Positions 16,300-24,841 of a stretch of 64,000 bases of DNA are shown one piece after another (within the stretch, counting starts at the first letter, position 1; each line of letters opens with the position of its first letter). The DNA lies in assembly GCF_001652725.1 (NCBI RefSeq), contig NZ_LWHJ01000032.1:92158-156157 (forward strand), given 5' to 3'. Below the pieces are notes generated by a model. It was not told where the DNA came from. It ran no database searches and worked only from the letters and a program-made list of their open reading frames with translations. Position numbers and translations under genes: made by a program. This DNA comes from Pedobacter psychrophilus (lineage in GTDB: Bacteria > Bacteroidota > Bacteroidia > Sphingobacteriales > Sphingobacteriaceae).

Positions 16300-16379
16300 T
16301 TCACTGATCTATATCGTTATTAATCGAAGTGCAGCAAATCAAGAAAATCCTAGAATCCTGTAAATCAAGATTCAGACAA
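16300..16379 (+). repeat. Dispersed repeat, family B, copy 2
   Basis: This is nearly identical over about 78 bases to 11126-11204, sharing TCTATATCG, AATCAAGAAAATCCTAGAAT and AAATCAAGATTCAGACAA. Like copy 1 it lies between a terminator and the next plus-strand gene (ctpA-like). Nothing else is recognised in the 16229-16464 gap. Confidence 0.75.
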
Positions 16380-16464
16380 AAAGATTCAAACATTTTTTCT
16401 CCCTCTCTTATCCTATCAATATAAATATTCCGTTCTAATTTGTAATTTAGAACATCGTATAGTT

Positions 16465-18168
16465 ATGGGAATTATAAAAAATAATATTAAACTGAGCTTA
16501 AGCATTGGTTTAATTGCAATAGCAGCACTCACCTTTTCTTTTAAAGAAGACCTTTTCCAAATATCCAAAAACCTGGATATTTTCGCTTCTGTTTATAAAG
16601 AGCTAAATATCAATTACGTAGATGAATTAAGTTCTGCTAAATTGATGCGAAATGGGATTGATGCCATGTTGGATAATTTAGATCCTTATACTGAGTTTGT
16701 ACCAGAATCTGAGATTGAGGATTACAAAATGAAATATGTAAGCACTCAATATGGAGGTATTGGGGCAGGTGTAATCCATAGAGATGGCAGGGTTTTTATC
16801 TCTGATCCTTTTGAAGGTTATCCAGCTCAAAAAGCAGATATAAGAGCAGGGGACGAAGTGATTTCTATCGATAATGAAAAAGTTTTAAACAAAAGTAACG
16901 ATCAAATTAGCCAGCTTTTAAAAGGCCCAAAAGAAACTCCTCTTAAAATGGTTATTTTAAGGGATGGTAAAACAATTGATAAACTTTTAAATAGAGCAGA
17001 AATTAGTCAACCTAATGTGAGTTATTCTGGAATGCTAGATGGCAATATTGGCTATATTAAATTGGATAAATTTTTAGAAAATTCTGGTCAAGAAGTTAAA
17101 GATGCGCTGGTAAATATAAATAAGAATAACCCAAAAGGGTTGATATTGGATTTGAGATATAATGGTGGCGGAATTTTGCAAGAAGCCGTAAAAATTGTTA
17201 ATCTTTTTGTAGATAGAGATGTAGAAGTTGTGGTACAAAAAGGTAAAAATCCCGAAAAAACAATTGCGTATAAAACGTACATCAACCCTTTAGATCCTCA
17301 AATTCCTTTAGTGGTTTTGGTGAATAGTCGTTCTGCATCAGCCTCTGAGATTGTGGCCGGTTCTTTACAAGATTTAGATAGAGCGGTAATAATTGGTCAG
17401 CGTAGTTTTGGAAAAGGTTTGGTACAACAAACATTTAACTTGCCTTATAACAGCCTGGTTAAAATTACTGTTGCCAAATATTATACGCCTTCCGGCAGAT
17501 GTATTCAGGCTTTAGATTACACCCATAGAAATGAAGATGGATCGGTAGATAAAATTCCTGATTCTTTAATTACAGCCTATAAAACAAAAATTGGTCGCTC
17601 TGTATATAACGGAAGCGGTATTTATCCCGATGTTTATGTAGAGCCTTATAAATTCCATCAAATTACACAGGTTTTAGTGAGCAAGTATTACGTTTTTGAT
17701 TATGCTACAGAATTTGTAAAAAAGCATCCTTCAATTGCGCCAGCCATTAATTTTCAGTTGAGTGATGCTGATTATCAAAATTTTGTTTCTTATTTAGAAG
17801 GTAAAGATTACAACTATCAAACACCAACAGAACAAACCTTAGCCAGTTTAAAAGATGATGCAATAAGTGACAAAAAGTGGGAAGAAATTAAAACAGAATA
17901 CGATAACCTAAAAGCTAAAGTTTCATACAGTAAGAAAAAAGATTTAACTGAATTTAAACCAGAAATAAAACGTGTATTAGAAAGTGAGATTACACAACGT
18001 TATTACTTTGAGAACGGAAAAGCACAACAAGCATTTCAATATGATTTAGAGCTAAAAAAGGCAAAAGATTTGTTAATTAATAATACTTTAATGGCAGCTG
18101 TTTTAAAAGGGGATGGAAATTATAAAACGATTGGTAAACCTGGAACTGTGAGTGCGCAAGCGGAGTAA
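16465..18168 (+). CDS. S41-family C-terminal processing peptidase (CtpA/Prc type)
   Basis: The 567-residue protein has an N-terminal membrane/signal segment (LSIGLIAIAALTFSF), a PDZ domain (about residues 85-165, YGGIGAGVIHRDGRVFIS), and the S41 core with YIKLDKF, DLRYNGGGILQEAV, the catalytic-serine motif NSRSASASEIVAG and the lysine motif QRSFGKGLVQQTFNL. A C-terminal helical region of about 170 residues follows. It acts as a periplasmic Ser/Lys-dyad protease on substrate C-termini. It stands alone, with a dispersed repeat on either side. Confidence 0.93.
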   Translation: MGIIKNNIKLSLSIGLIAIAALTFSFKEDLFQISKNLDIFASVYKELNINYVDELSSAKLMRNGIDAMLDNLDPYTEFVPESEIEDYKMKYVSTQYGGIGAGVIHRDGRVFISDPFEGYPAQKADIRAGDEVISIDNEKVLNKSNDQISQLLKGPKETPLKMVILRDGKTIDKLLNRAEISQPNVSYSGMLDGNIGYIKLDKFLENSGQEVKDALVNINKNNPKGLILDLRYNGGGILQEAVKIVNLFVDRDVEVVVQKGKNPEKTIAYKTYINPLDPQIPLVVLVNSRSASASEIVAGSLQDLDRAVIIGQRSFGKGLVQQTFNLPYNSLVKITVAKYYTPSGRCIQALDYTHRNEDGSVDKIPDSLITAYKTKIGRSVYNGSGIYPDVYVEPYKFHQITQVLVSKYYVFDYATEFVKKHPSIAPAINFQLSDADYQNFVSYLEGKDYNYQTPTEQTLASLKDDAISDKKWEEIKTEYDNLKAKVSYSKKKDLTEFKPEIKRVLESEITQRYYFENGKAQQAFQYDLELKKAKDLLINNTLMAAVLKGDGNYKTIGKPGTVSAQAE

Positions 18169-18211
18169 TAAAATATTTGTATAAAGGGAAAGATAAAGAA
18201 TAATATATTTT

Positions 18212-18307
18212 GGGCGTTTTAACACGCTATCCACTATATCTTTTTTGCCAATGTGCATAGTGGTTAATTGCAAAAAAGGATGCCGTTTCTATCGTTAACG
18301 CAAAAAA
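18212..18307 (+). repeat. Dispersed structured repeat, family A, copy 2
   Basis: Almost identical to 2111-2204: begins GGGCGTTTTAACACGC, contains CTATATCTTTTTTGC and TTGCAAAAAAGGATGCC, ends ATCGTTAACGCAAAAAA. It lies between two convergent genes (16465-18168 and 18396-20270). Differences from copy 1 fall mostly in the loop, which supports a conserved hairpin. Confidence 0.75.
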
Positions 18308-18349
18308 CCAAATCAGATAATGCTTGGTGATTTTAATTAACTCCGTTTA

Positions 18350-18377
18350 AAAACAAAAAAGGTGGGTAAAACCCACC
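18350..18377 (-). terminator. Intrinsic terminator after the M56/BlaR1-like gene
   Basis: On the minus strand GGTGGGT and ACCCACC form a 7-bp perfect stem with a 3-base loop (18377-18361), followed by TTTTTTGTTTTT. It is 19 bases past the stop codon of the M56 gene. Confidence 0.9.
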
Positions 18378-18395
18378 TCATTCAATTCACACTAT

Positions 18396-20270
18396 TTAAT
18401 CTTTCTTTTTTGTGGTGATTTCAATCACTCCATTTTTACCTTTTTCTCCGTATTTTATTGTAGCAGCTTCGCCTTTTAAAATATTTGAAACCTCATTTTT
18501 TACAATGTTTATTCTTTCACTACCATGATATTCCACACCATCTATAAGAAATAGAGATTTTTCAATAAAGTCATTGCTTATCGGAGGAGGAAAATTTACT
18601 TTTTTATTTATCTGAAAGAAAATAGGAACAGTATAAATTACCCTAACTTTCTCCCCGTTTTGGACTCCAGGATTCCATTTTGGAGATAATTCTAAAACTC
18701 TTTTTGCCTCTTCATCACAACCATACCCAATGCGTCTTACAATTTTAACTTCAGTTAAACTACCATCTTTTTCTACCACAAATTGAGCATAAACTCTTCC
18801 CTCAATTTTGGCATCTTTTGCTGCTTTTGGATAATTTAAATTTCCACCTAAGAATTTTCCAAAGGCTTGTAAACCTCCAGGGAATGATGGTAAAACTTCT
18901 ACGTTTTGAAAAATCGGATCTTTGCTAGATTGAGGATTTAATATTATTGCTTTCTTGTCTTCTGCCTTTGGCAAATAACCTACAATCATTACCTCGCCTA
19001 TATAATTCTTAATTATTCCTAAATCAGTTTCATTGTCTACAATCATTTTATCTCCTTGTAAAGCATAGTTCAAAATTATAGAATAATTGCTGGGTGCAAC
19101 ATTAAGTTTATCTTTAAAAAGTTCTAATGCTCTTATCCCTTCTTTTTCGAAATCAAATCCAGAAAAAGTGTTTGCCTTCACGTTATCAATGTTTCCGTCT
19201 TCGTTTACATCAAATGTTAAAGAAACTTTGGCTACATTACTATTGCTTCTTTCTATTGGCGGATATCTCAAATTTCTCCCAAGATGTTTCCTTAAATCTT
19301 TAAATACACTAGTATCTATAACTATTTCTACTATTGGTTTTTTAACTAATCCCGTAATCATTTTTTTAATATTTTTCGGTATAGACACATTTATAATCTC
19401 TTGTTTTGGCTGAACCGTTTTTGCAACTTTATCAATCATTTTATTCTCGCTTATTTTTGCAGATGAAAGTATAATTGCCAATAAAAATAATGGGGCAGAT
19501 AGACCATATTTTAGGATGGCTGCTTTTCTTGATTTTTGTTTATTTAACATTTTTATCCTCCTTTTCAATAATGATTGGTTAAAGAAATTATTGGTTAACT
19601 GATTCGGTTTTACGCCAAAACTTTTACTAAATAATAGAATGGCATATTCTTTTTTATCGCTCAATTTTACTGCTTCTTCATCGGCAATAAACTCATGGAT
19701 ATGTTTAATGGATTTTTTGTAGAGATAACAAACAGGATTAAACCAGTTGATAATTGCTAAGATTTCAAAAAAGATCACATCTGCAGAATGCAACTGTTTA
19801 GCATGTGTTAATTCATGTTTTTCTATCTCTTTTAGGTTTGTTAAATTGGGATTGATCCTGATCTTTCCAAAAAATGAAAATGCTTCTGATGAGTTTTCAC
19901 TTTTAAAAAGCTGTTTTACTTTTATCAGTTTATAAATTAATCTTAGCATTAAAACCGTAAAAACAAAAAGATAAACCAAGGTCAAATAATCGCCTAATGC
20001 CCAAGTATTATTATTAACCAGCGGACTAGCAAAACCTTGCATTATCCTCACGTTTACATTTGTCCAACCAGTTTGCACTTGCTCGGTAATAAATAAAGAT
20101 TTTACCCATTGCACCCTCGCCACTGGTATCATCATCGAAAAAAATGCGGCGCCTAATAAATACGTTCTGTTTAAATTAAAAAAGGTTTCATCCTTTAAAA
20201 AGAGCTGGTAAAAAATGTAAAATACCGCTAGGTAAAGATTGATCTGTATCAGATAATTGGCCCAATTCAT
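18396..20270 (-). CDS. BlaR1-like M56 metallopeptidase with TonB C-terminal domains
   Basis: The 624-residue protein has an N-terminal membrane module with an M56 zinc peptidase motif HELTHAKQLH (His at 152), a further membrane segment near 255-275, then a periplasmic part with two TonB-C-like domains (about 335-405 and 455-560; the second has PGGLQAFGKFLGGNLNYP and EGRVYAQFVVEKDGSLTEVK). The last about 50 residues (FLIDGVEYHG ... YGEKGKNGVIEITTKKK) resemble a TonB-receptor plug. With the BlaI-like repressor two bases upstream it forms a signal-transducing protease/repressor pair. Confidence 0.88.
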   Translation of the reverse strand: MNWANYLIQINLYLAVFYIFYQLFLKDETFFNLNRTYLLGAAFFSMMIPVARVQWVKSLFITEQVQTGWTNVNVRIMQGFASPLVNNNTWALGDYLTLVYLFVFTVLMLRLIYKLIKVKQLFKSENSSEAFSFFGKIRINPNLTNLKEIEKHELTHAKQLHSADVIFFEILAIINWFNPVCYLYKKSIKHIHEFIADEEAVKLSDKKEYAILLFSKSFGVKPNQLTNNFFNQSLLKRRIKMLNKQKSRKAAILKYGLSAPLFLLAIILSSAKISENKMIDKVAKTVQPKQEIINVSIPKNIKKMITGLVKKPIVEIVIDTSVFKDLRKHLGRNLRYPPIERSNSNVAKVSLTFDVNEDGNIDNVKANTFSGFDFEKEGIRALELFKDKLNVAPSNYSIILNYALQGDKMIVDNETDLGIIKNYIGEVMIVGYLPKAEDKKAIILNPQSSKDPIFQNVEVLPSFPGGLQAFGKFLGGNLNYPKAAKDAKIEGRVYAQFVVEKDGSLTEVKIVRRIGYGCDEEAKRVLELSPKWNPGVQNGEKVRVIYTVPIFFQINKKVNFPPPISNDFIEKSLFLIDGVEYHGSERINIVKNEVSNILKGEAATIKYGEKGKNGVIEITTKKKD

Positions 20271-20272
20271 AG

Positions 20273-20650
20273 CTATTTGTTTTTGAGTTTTTCAATCATT
20301 TTTAAAATTTCATCAGCTTCTGCCAAGTCAATTTTTTCTTTTTTAACAAAGTAAGAGAACATGCTTTCTACTGAGTTTTCAAAATAGCCGTTCATCAATT
20401 TATCGGTTGCAAAACTTTTATATTCCTCTTTACTTACAATCGGGTAATATTGGTGGCTTTTGCCAAAAGCGATGTGATCTATAAAACCTTTTGTCTCCAA
20501 AATCCTAATAAACGTAGAAACGGTGTTATAAGCCGGTTTGGGAATGGGCAATTGATCAATAATTTCTTTTACAAATGCTTTCTCCAAATCCCAAAGTATT
20601 TGCATCAGCTGCTCTTCTGCCTTTGTTAATTCTTTTATCTCTTTATCCAT
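20273..20650 (-). CDS. BlaI/MecI-family transcriptional repressor
   Basis: From the ATG at 20650 the product is 125 residues: winged-helix BlaI/MecI domain (LTKAEEQLMQILWDLEKAFV, PKPAYNTVSTFIRILETKGF) and a C-terminal dimerisation helix. An upstream ATG at 20674 would add eight hydrophobic residues not typical of the family. It is expected to repress its own operon until cleaved through the M56 protease encoded next. Two matching inverted repeats lie 30-67 bases upstream (20680-20717). Confidence 0.93.
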   Translation of the reverse strand: MDKEIKELTKAEEQLMQILWDLEKAFVKEIIDQLPIPKPAYNTVSTFIRILETKGFIDHIAFGKSHQYYPIVSKEEYKSFATDKLMNGYFENSVESMFSYFVKKEKIDLAEADEILKMIEKLKNK

Positions 20651-20679
20651 TATTTTTAAAATTGCTATAATCAAATATA

Positions 20680-20717
20680 AAACTAATATTTTAGTTTACA
20701 AACTATTTCTTTAGTTT
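20680..20717. promoter_or_regulatory. Tandem operator candidates for the BlaI-like repressor
   Basis: Site 1 is AAACTAA-TATT-TTAGTTT (20680-20697), a perfect 7-bp inverted repeat. Site 2 is AAACTAT-TTCT-TTAGTTT (20700-20717), matching at 6 of 7 positions. The centres are 20 bp apart, about two helical turns, as expected for cooperative repressor dimers on one DNA face. The position just upstream of the repressor start fits autoregulation. Confidence 0.7.
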
Positions 20718-20796
20718 ATTTTTTTGGTTGAGTATTTGTCTGCTTAAATCGATAATTAAATAATTATCTTATTACATATAGCCGATTATAAATTTT

Positions 20797-22200
20797 ATGA
20801 AAATAACCTTTCATGGTGCTGCGCAAACCGTTACCGGCAGTAAACATTTGTTAGAAACTGACAACGGAAAAAAAATTTTATTGGATTGCGGTTTGTTTCA
20901 AGGGCATGGATCCGAAACCAATAACATGAACGAAGACTTTGGTTTTGATCCAAAAACTATTGATTTTTTAGTCCTGTCCCATGCACATATAGATCATTCT
21001 GGTTTAATCCCAAGATTAGTGGCTCAGGGTTTTAAAGGTGATATCATCTGTACACCGGCAACTTACAGATTGTGTAAAATCTTATTATTAGATTCTGCAA
21101 AAATCCAGGAAAACGATATTCGTTACACTAACAAAAGAAGAGAAAAACAAGGTAAACCTTTATTTGAACCACTTTACACTACAAAAGATGCAATAACAGC
21201 CCTAACTTTTTTTAAGAGCGTAAAATATGGCATAGTTTATCAATTATTTGATGGTACAACGGTTTCTTTTGAAGATGCCGGACATATTATAGGAAGTGCC
21301 TCGGTTCATTTAAACATCAAAGAAAACGGTAAGGAGCCAGTAAAAATTTCTTTTAGTGGCGATGTTGGTAGGTATAAAGATTTAATCTTAAAAGCGCCAA
21401 ATCCATTTAGACAGGCAGATTATATTTTATTAGAATCTACTTATGGCGATAGCTTTCATGAGGATGCAAACCCAGCGGAAGATAGACTTTTGCAGATTAT
21501 TGAAGAAACCTGTATAAATAGAAAAGGGAAAGTAATTATCCCGGCTTTTAGCGTTGGCAGAACACAAGAAATTTTATACTCCTTAAATAATTTAGAATTA
21601 AAAGGAAAATTACCCGATGTTAAATATTTTGTGGATAGCCCGCTATCAGAAAAAGCGACCATAGTGGTAAAATCTTTCCCTCATAATTTTAACGATAATG
21701 TACAAGAAGTTTTAAAAGTAGATGATGATCCGTTTGATTTTAAAGGCTTGCATTTTATAGAAGATACAGAAGAATCTATTGCATTAAATAGTGATCATTC
21801 GCCAATGGTTATTATTTCTTCAAGTGGCATGGCCGAAGCTGGAAGGGTAAAACATCATATAAAAAATAACATTGAAAACCCAAATTGTACTATTTTGATG
21901 GTGGGTTATGCAGAACCTTCTTCCCTTGCGGGGAGATTGAAAAACGGTGTTAATCCTGTCGGGATTTTTGGAGATGATTATCCTGTTAACGCCAAAATAG
22001 AATCTTTACAATCTATGAGCGCACATGGAGATCAGCATGATTTATTGCATTTTTTAGCTTGTCAGGATAAAAAGCAGATTAAGAAAATATTTTTAGTTCA
22101 TGGCGATCCAAAAGTGCAATTCAATTTTAAGAAAAAACTACAAGAAGAAGGTTATGATGAGGTAGAAGTTCCATATAGACATCAGAGTTTTGAGATTTGA
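20797..22200 (+). CDS. Beta-CASP metallo-beta-lactamase-fold RNase-like hydrolase
   Basis: The 467-residue protein has all metallo-beta-lactamase motifs (LDCGLFQG, SHAHIDHSGLIPRL, AGHIIGSASVHL, SFSGDVGR) and beta-CASP motifs A to C (IIPAFSVGRTQEILYSL, SSSGMAEAGRVKHH, MSAHGDQHDLLHFL), ending with LVHGDPKVQFNFKKKL. This is the YSH1/CPSF73-like family, probably a zinc-dependent ribonuclease in the cytoplasm. It is monocistronic, starting 80 bases beyond the BlaI operators on the opposite strand. Confidence 0.92.
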   Translation: MKITFHGAAQTVTGSKHLLETDNGKKILLDCGLFQGHGSETNNMNEDFGFDPKTIDFLVLSHAHIDHSGLIPRLVAQGFKGDIICTPATYRLCKILLLDSAKIQENDIRYTNKRREKQGKPLFEPLYTTKDAITALTFFKSVKYGIVYQLFDGTTVSFEDAGHIIGSASVHLNIKENGKEPVKISFSGDVGRYKDLILKAPNPFRQADYILLESTYGDSFHEDANPAEDRLLQIIEETCINRKGKVIIPAFSVGRTQEILYSLNNLELKGKLPDVKYFVDSPLSEKATIVVKSFPHNFNDNVQEVLKVDDDPFDFKGLHFIEDTEESIALNSDHSPMVIISSSGMAEAGRVKHHIKNNIENPNCTILMVGYAEPSSLAGRLKNGVNPVGIFGDDYPVNAKIESLQSMSAHGDQHDLLHFLACQDKKQIKKIFLVHGDPKVQFNFKKKLQEEGYDEVEVPYRHQSFEI

Positions 22201-22551
22201 TTTTGTTTGTTTTACCACAACGGACACCGAGGAAATAGCATAGAGGAAACAGAGGGGTTTTGAAAGTTAATTATTTGTCTGAATCTTGATTATTAGGATT
22301 TCAGGATGATTGACGTTTATGAAGCTTATTCAGCGTAAATCAGCGAAATTTGCGGGAGAAATTTAAAGTTTTTTTGCCACTAATGCACTAATTTAACTAA
22401 TCAAAATTTAACTAATCTGAATTAACCAAATCAATCAAAAGAATCACGGTTCCTATAATTAAATTTAAGACAAATTATTTCTTCTATAAATTTGTTACTT
22501 TATAAATCATTCTAAATTAAGATATTGAACTTTCTTTAAACTCAATTTTAT
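22201..22551. repeat. Gene-free stretch with degenerate dispersed repeats, including family B copy 3
   Basis: The core 22274-22310 (TTTGTCTGAATCTTGATT ... AGGATTTCAGGATG) is the inverted, shortened counterpart of the family B repeats at 11126 and 16300. It is preceded by a purine-rich ACCGAGGAAATAGCATAGAGG stretch and followed by CGTAAATCAGCGAAATTTGCG and TAACTAATC tandem remnants. The region looks like an accretion of repeat fragments. No ORF or terminator is evident. Confidence 0.6.
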
Positions 22552-23901
22552 ATGAAATATATCAAACTCTTACTTCTACTTTTCGTTACTAATATTTGTT
22601 TTGCGCAAACGGCAATCATTAAACAAGACATCAATATCAAAAATATGGTGAATGATGTTTCTGCAAAAAATGTGGAGGCAACCGTCAGGAAGCTGGTAAG
22701 TTTTGGCACTCGCCATACTTTAAGTGATACTACGAGCAAAACTACAGGAATTGGTGCTGCAAGAAATTGGATTAAAAGTGAGTTTGAAAAATACAGCACA
22801 GAAAGCGGGGGAAGATTAAAAGTTTCTTTCGATACTTTTATACAACCTGCAGATGGTAACAGAGTTCCTAAGGACGCAACTTTAAAAAATGTGTTGGCAA
22901 CATTACCTGGCACTGATCCAACCGATGATAGGATATTTATAGTTTCAGGGCATTATGATTCCAGGGTTTCACAAGCTAACGATGCGGTTTCGAAAGCACC
23001 CGGAGCAGTAGATGATGCATCAGGAACAGCAACTGTGATGGAATTGGCAAGGGTAATGAGCAAGCAAAAATATAGTGCAACTATTATTTTTATGGCCGCT
23101 GTTGGCGAAGAACAAGGTTTATATGGTGCAACTCATTTAGCTAAAAAAGCAAAAGCAGAAGGTTGGAATGTGGTAGCCATGATTACTAATGACATTGTAG
23201 GTAATACTTATGGCGAACAAACTGATTTAAAAGATAACCGATCTGTAAGAGTTTTTAGCGAAGGTGTACCAGTAACTGAAACAAAACAAGAAGGTGGATT
23301 AAGGATTGCAGTTGGTGGCGAAAATGATAGCCCGGCGAGGGAATTTGCTAGGTATGTAAAAGAGGTTGCAGAAAGATACGTAGATCAATTAGAGGTTAAA
23401 TTGATTTACAGAAGAGACCGCTATTTACGCGGTGGCGACCATACCGCTTTTTCTCAAGAAGGTTTTGCCGCAGTGAGGTTTACAGAAATGAATGAGAATT
23501 TTAATAGACAACATCAGGATGTAAGGGTAGAAAAAGGCGTTGATTATGGAGATATGCCAGATTTTGCAGATTATAATTATATCCAAAAAGTTTGTCGAAT
23601 GAATTTATCTGTATTGGCAAATATTGCCAAAGCACCTGCTGCTCCGGTAAATGTGGGAATTGTAACTTCAGATTTAACAAATAATACTACGTTAAAATGG
23701 GAAGCTCCAAAAAGTGCTAAACCGGCTGGTTATTATATTTTAATGAGAGAAACAACATCACCTTATTGGGAGAAGAAAATTTATGTAACAGAAAACCAAG
23801 TTACTTTACCTTATTCTAAGGATAATTACTTTTTCGCGGTTCAATCTGTAGATGCAGAAGGACATGAGAGTTCAATTGTTTTTCCTAAACCGGTGAGATA
23901 G
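22552..23901 (+). CDS. Exported M28-family zinc aminopeptidase with C-terminal fibronectin-like domain
   Basis: The 449-residue protein has a signal peptide (LLLLLFVTNICFAQ). The M28 catalytic domain spans about residues 30-365, with zinc ligand and catalytic motifs SGHYDSRVSQ, GAVDDASGTATVMELARV, AVGEEQGLYGATHLAKKA, TNDIVGN and GGDHTAF. Residues about 370-449 form a beta-rich fibronectin III-like module. It is expected in the periplasm or outside, trimming peptides. The TruA-like gene begins 15 bases after its stop, so the two may be co-transcribed. Confidence 0.9.
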   Translation: MKYIKLLLLLFVTNICFAQTAIIKQDINIKNMVNDVSAKNVEATVRKLVSFGTRHTLSDTTSKTTGIGAARNWIKSEFEKYSTESGGRLKVSFDTFIQPADGNRVPKDATLKNVLATLPGTDPTDDRIFIVSGHYDSRVSQANDAVSKAPGAVDDASGTATVMELARVMSKQKYSATIIFMAAVGEEQGLYGATHLAKKAKAEGWNVVAMITNDIVGNTYGEQTDLKDNRSVRVFSEGVPVTETKQEGGLRIAVGGENDSPAREFARYVKEVAERYVDQLEVKLIYRRDRYLRGGDHTAFSQEGFAAVRFTEMNENFNRQHQDVRVEKGVDYGDMPDFADYNYIQKVCRMNLSVLANIAKAPAAPVNVGIVTSDLTNNTTLKWEAPKSAKPAGYYILMRETTSPYWEKKIYVTENQVTLPYSKDNYFFAVQSVDAEGHESSIVFPKPVR

Positions 23902-23916
23902 AATCAATTATTTTTA

Positions 23917-24720
23917 ATGAGATATTTTTTCCACATCGCATACGTTGGTGCAAATTATAATGGTTGGCAAAAAAATGGAAAAACAAATAGCGTTCAAAAA
24001 GTTATTGAAGAATGCTTAAAGCAGATTTTAAAAATTGATGTTAATATAAATGGTTGTGGCAGAACTGATGCAAAAGTTAGCGCCAGTCAGTTTTTTTTCC
24101 ATTTGGATGTTGATGTTATTTTAGATGAGGTTTTCTTTTTTAGATTGAACAAACTTTTACCATCTGATATTTCTGTATTTGATATTATTAAAATGGATGG
24201 TTTGCCTCATGCCCGGTTTGATGCCATACAAAGGAAATATGATTATTTTATCCATACCTATAAAGACCCTTTTTTAAATCCGTCCAGTTCGCTTTATTTA
24301 GGATTAAATGTTGATGTGGAAAAACTTAAATCCGCAACTGCTTTGTTGCTCAATTATAACGATTACCGCCCGTTTTGTACCGCTCCAGATAAAAACGAAC
24401 ACACTATTTGTCACATTTCTGAAGCCAAATGGTTGATGAGTAAAAGCGGAGACAGATTGAGGTTCCAGATTTCTGCCAACCGTTTTTTAGGTAAGATGAT
24501 CAGGATAATTGTAGGACAATTATTGAAAGTTGGAGAACACAAATTAACAGTAGAAGAATTTGAAAGTTATTTAATCAATTTAGAAACACCCAAAATTTTA
24601 TCTCCGGCGCATCCTCAAGGCTTATATCTATCAAAAGTTACTTATCCATATTTAGATTTAAAACCAAAAACATCTTTCTTTAACCTCAATTTTGAGGAAG
24701 ATTATTGGAGAGAAATATGA
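23917..24720 (+). CDS. Divergent TruA-family tRNA pseudouridine synthase
   Basis: The 267-residue protein has the TruA beginning FFHIAYVGANYNGWQ and the catalytic-aspartate motif GCGRTDAKVSASQF. Usual TruA has GRTDxGVHA, so this member diverges just after the Asp. Later motifs PHARFDAIQRKYDYFIHT and NRFLGKMIRIIVGQL are normal. It should isomerise uridines in tRNA (positions 38-40 in standard TruA), but the altered motif and probable presence of a standard truA elsewhere leave target choice open. The following 120 bases contain a family A repeat and no gene. Confidence 0.82.
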   Translation: MRYFFHIAYVGANYNGWQKNGKTNSVQKVIEECLKQILKIDVNINGCGRTDAKVSASQFFFHLDVDVILDEVFFFRLNKLLPSDISVFDIIKMDGLPHARFDAIQRKYDYFIHTYKDPFLNPSSSLYLGLNVDVEKLKSATALLLNYNDYRPFCTAPDKNEHTICHISEAKWLMSKSGDRLRFQISANRFLGKMIRIIVGQLLKVGEHKLTVEEFESYLINLETPKILSPAHPQGLYLSKVTYPYLDLKPKTSFFNLNFEEDYWREI

Positions 24721-24831
24721 GTTTTTTGCGTTAGGGATTACAGCGGTATACTTTTTTTCTTTTTCTGAAAAAGAGATTTAGCGGAAAGCCCGACATCATT
24801 TGCCCAATTAGGCAAATGATGTAACGCCCAA
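24721..24831 (-). repeat. Dispersed structured repeat, family A, copy 3 (inverted, diverged)
   Basis: On the minus strand it begins GGGCGTTACATCATTTG and ends TAATCCCTAACGCAAAAAAC, keeping the GCGTT/AACGC ends and the CCGCTAAATCTCTTTTTC core. An added perfect 12-bp hairpin, ACATCATTTGCC / GGCAAATGATGT, replaces the loop seen in copies 1 and 2. It lies between convergent genes, where it could act as a bidirectional transcript boundary. Confidence 0.7.
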
Positions 24832-24841
24832 ATATTATTTT

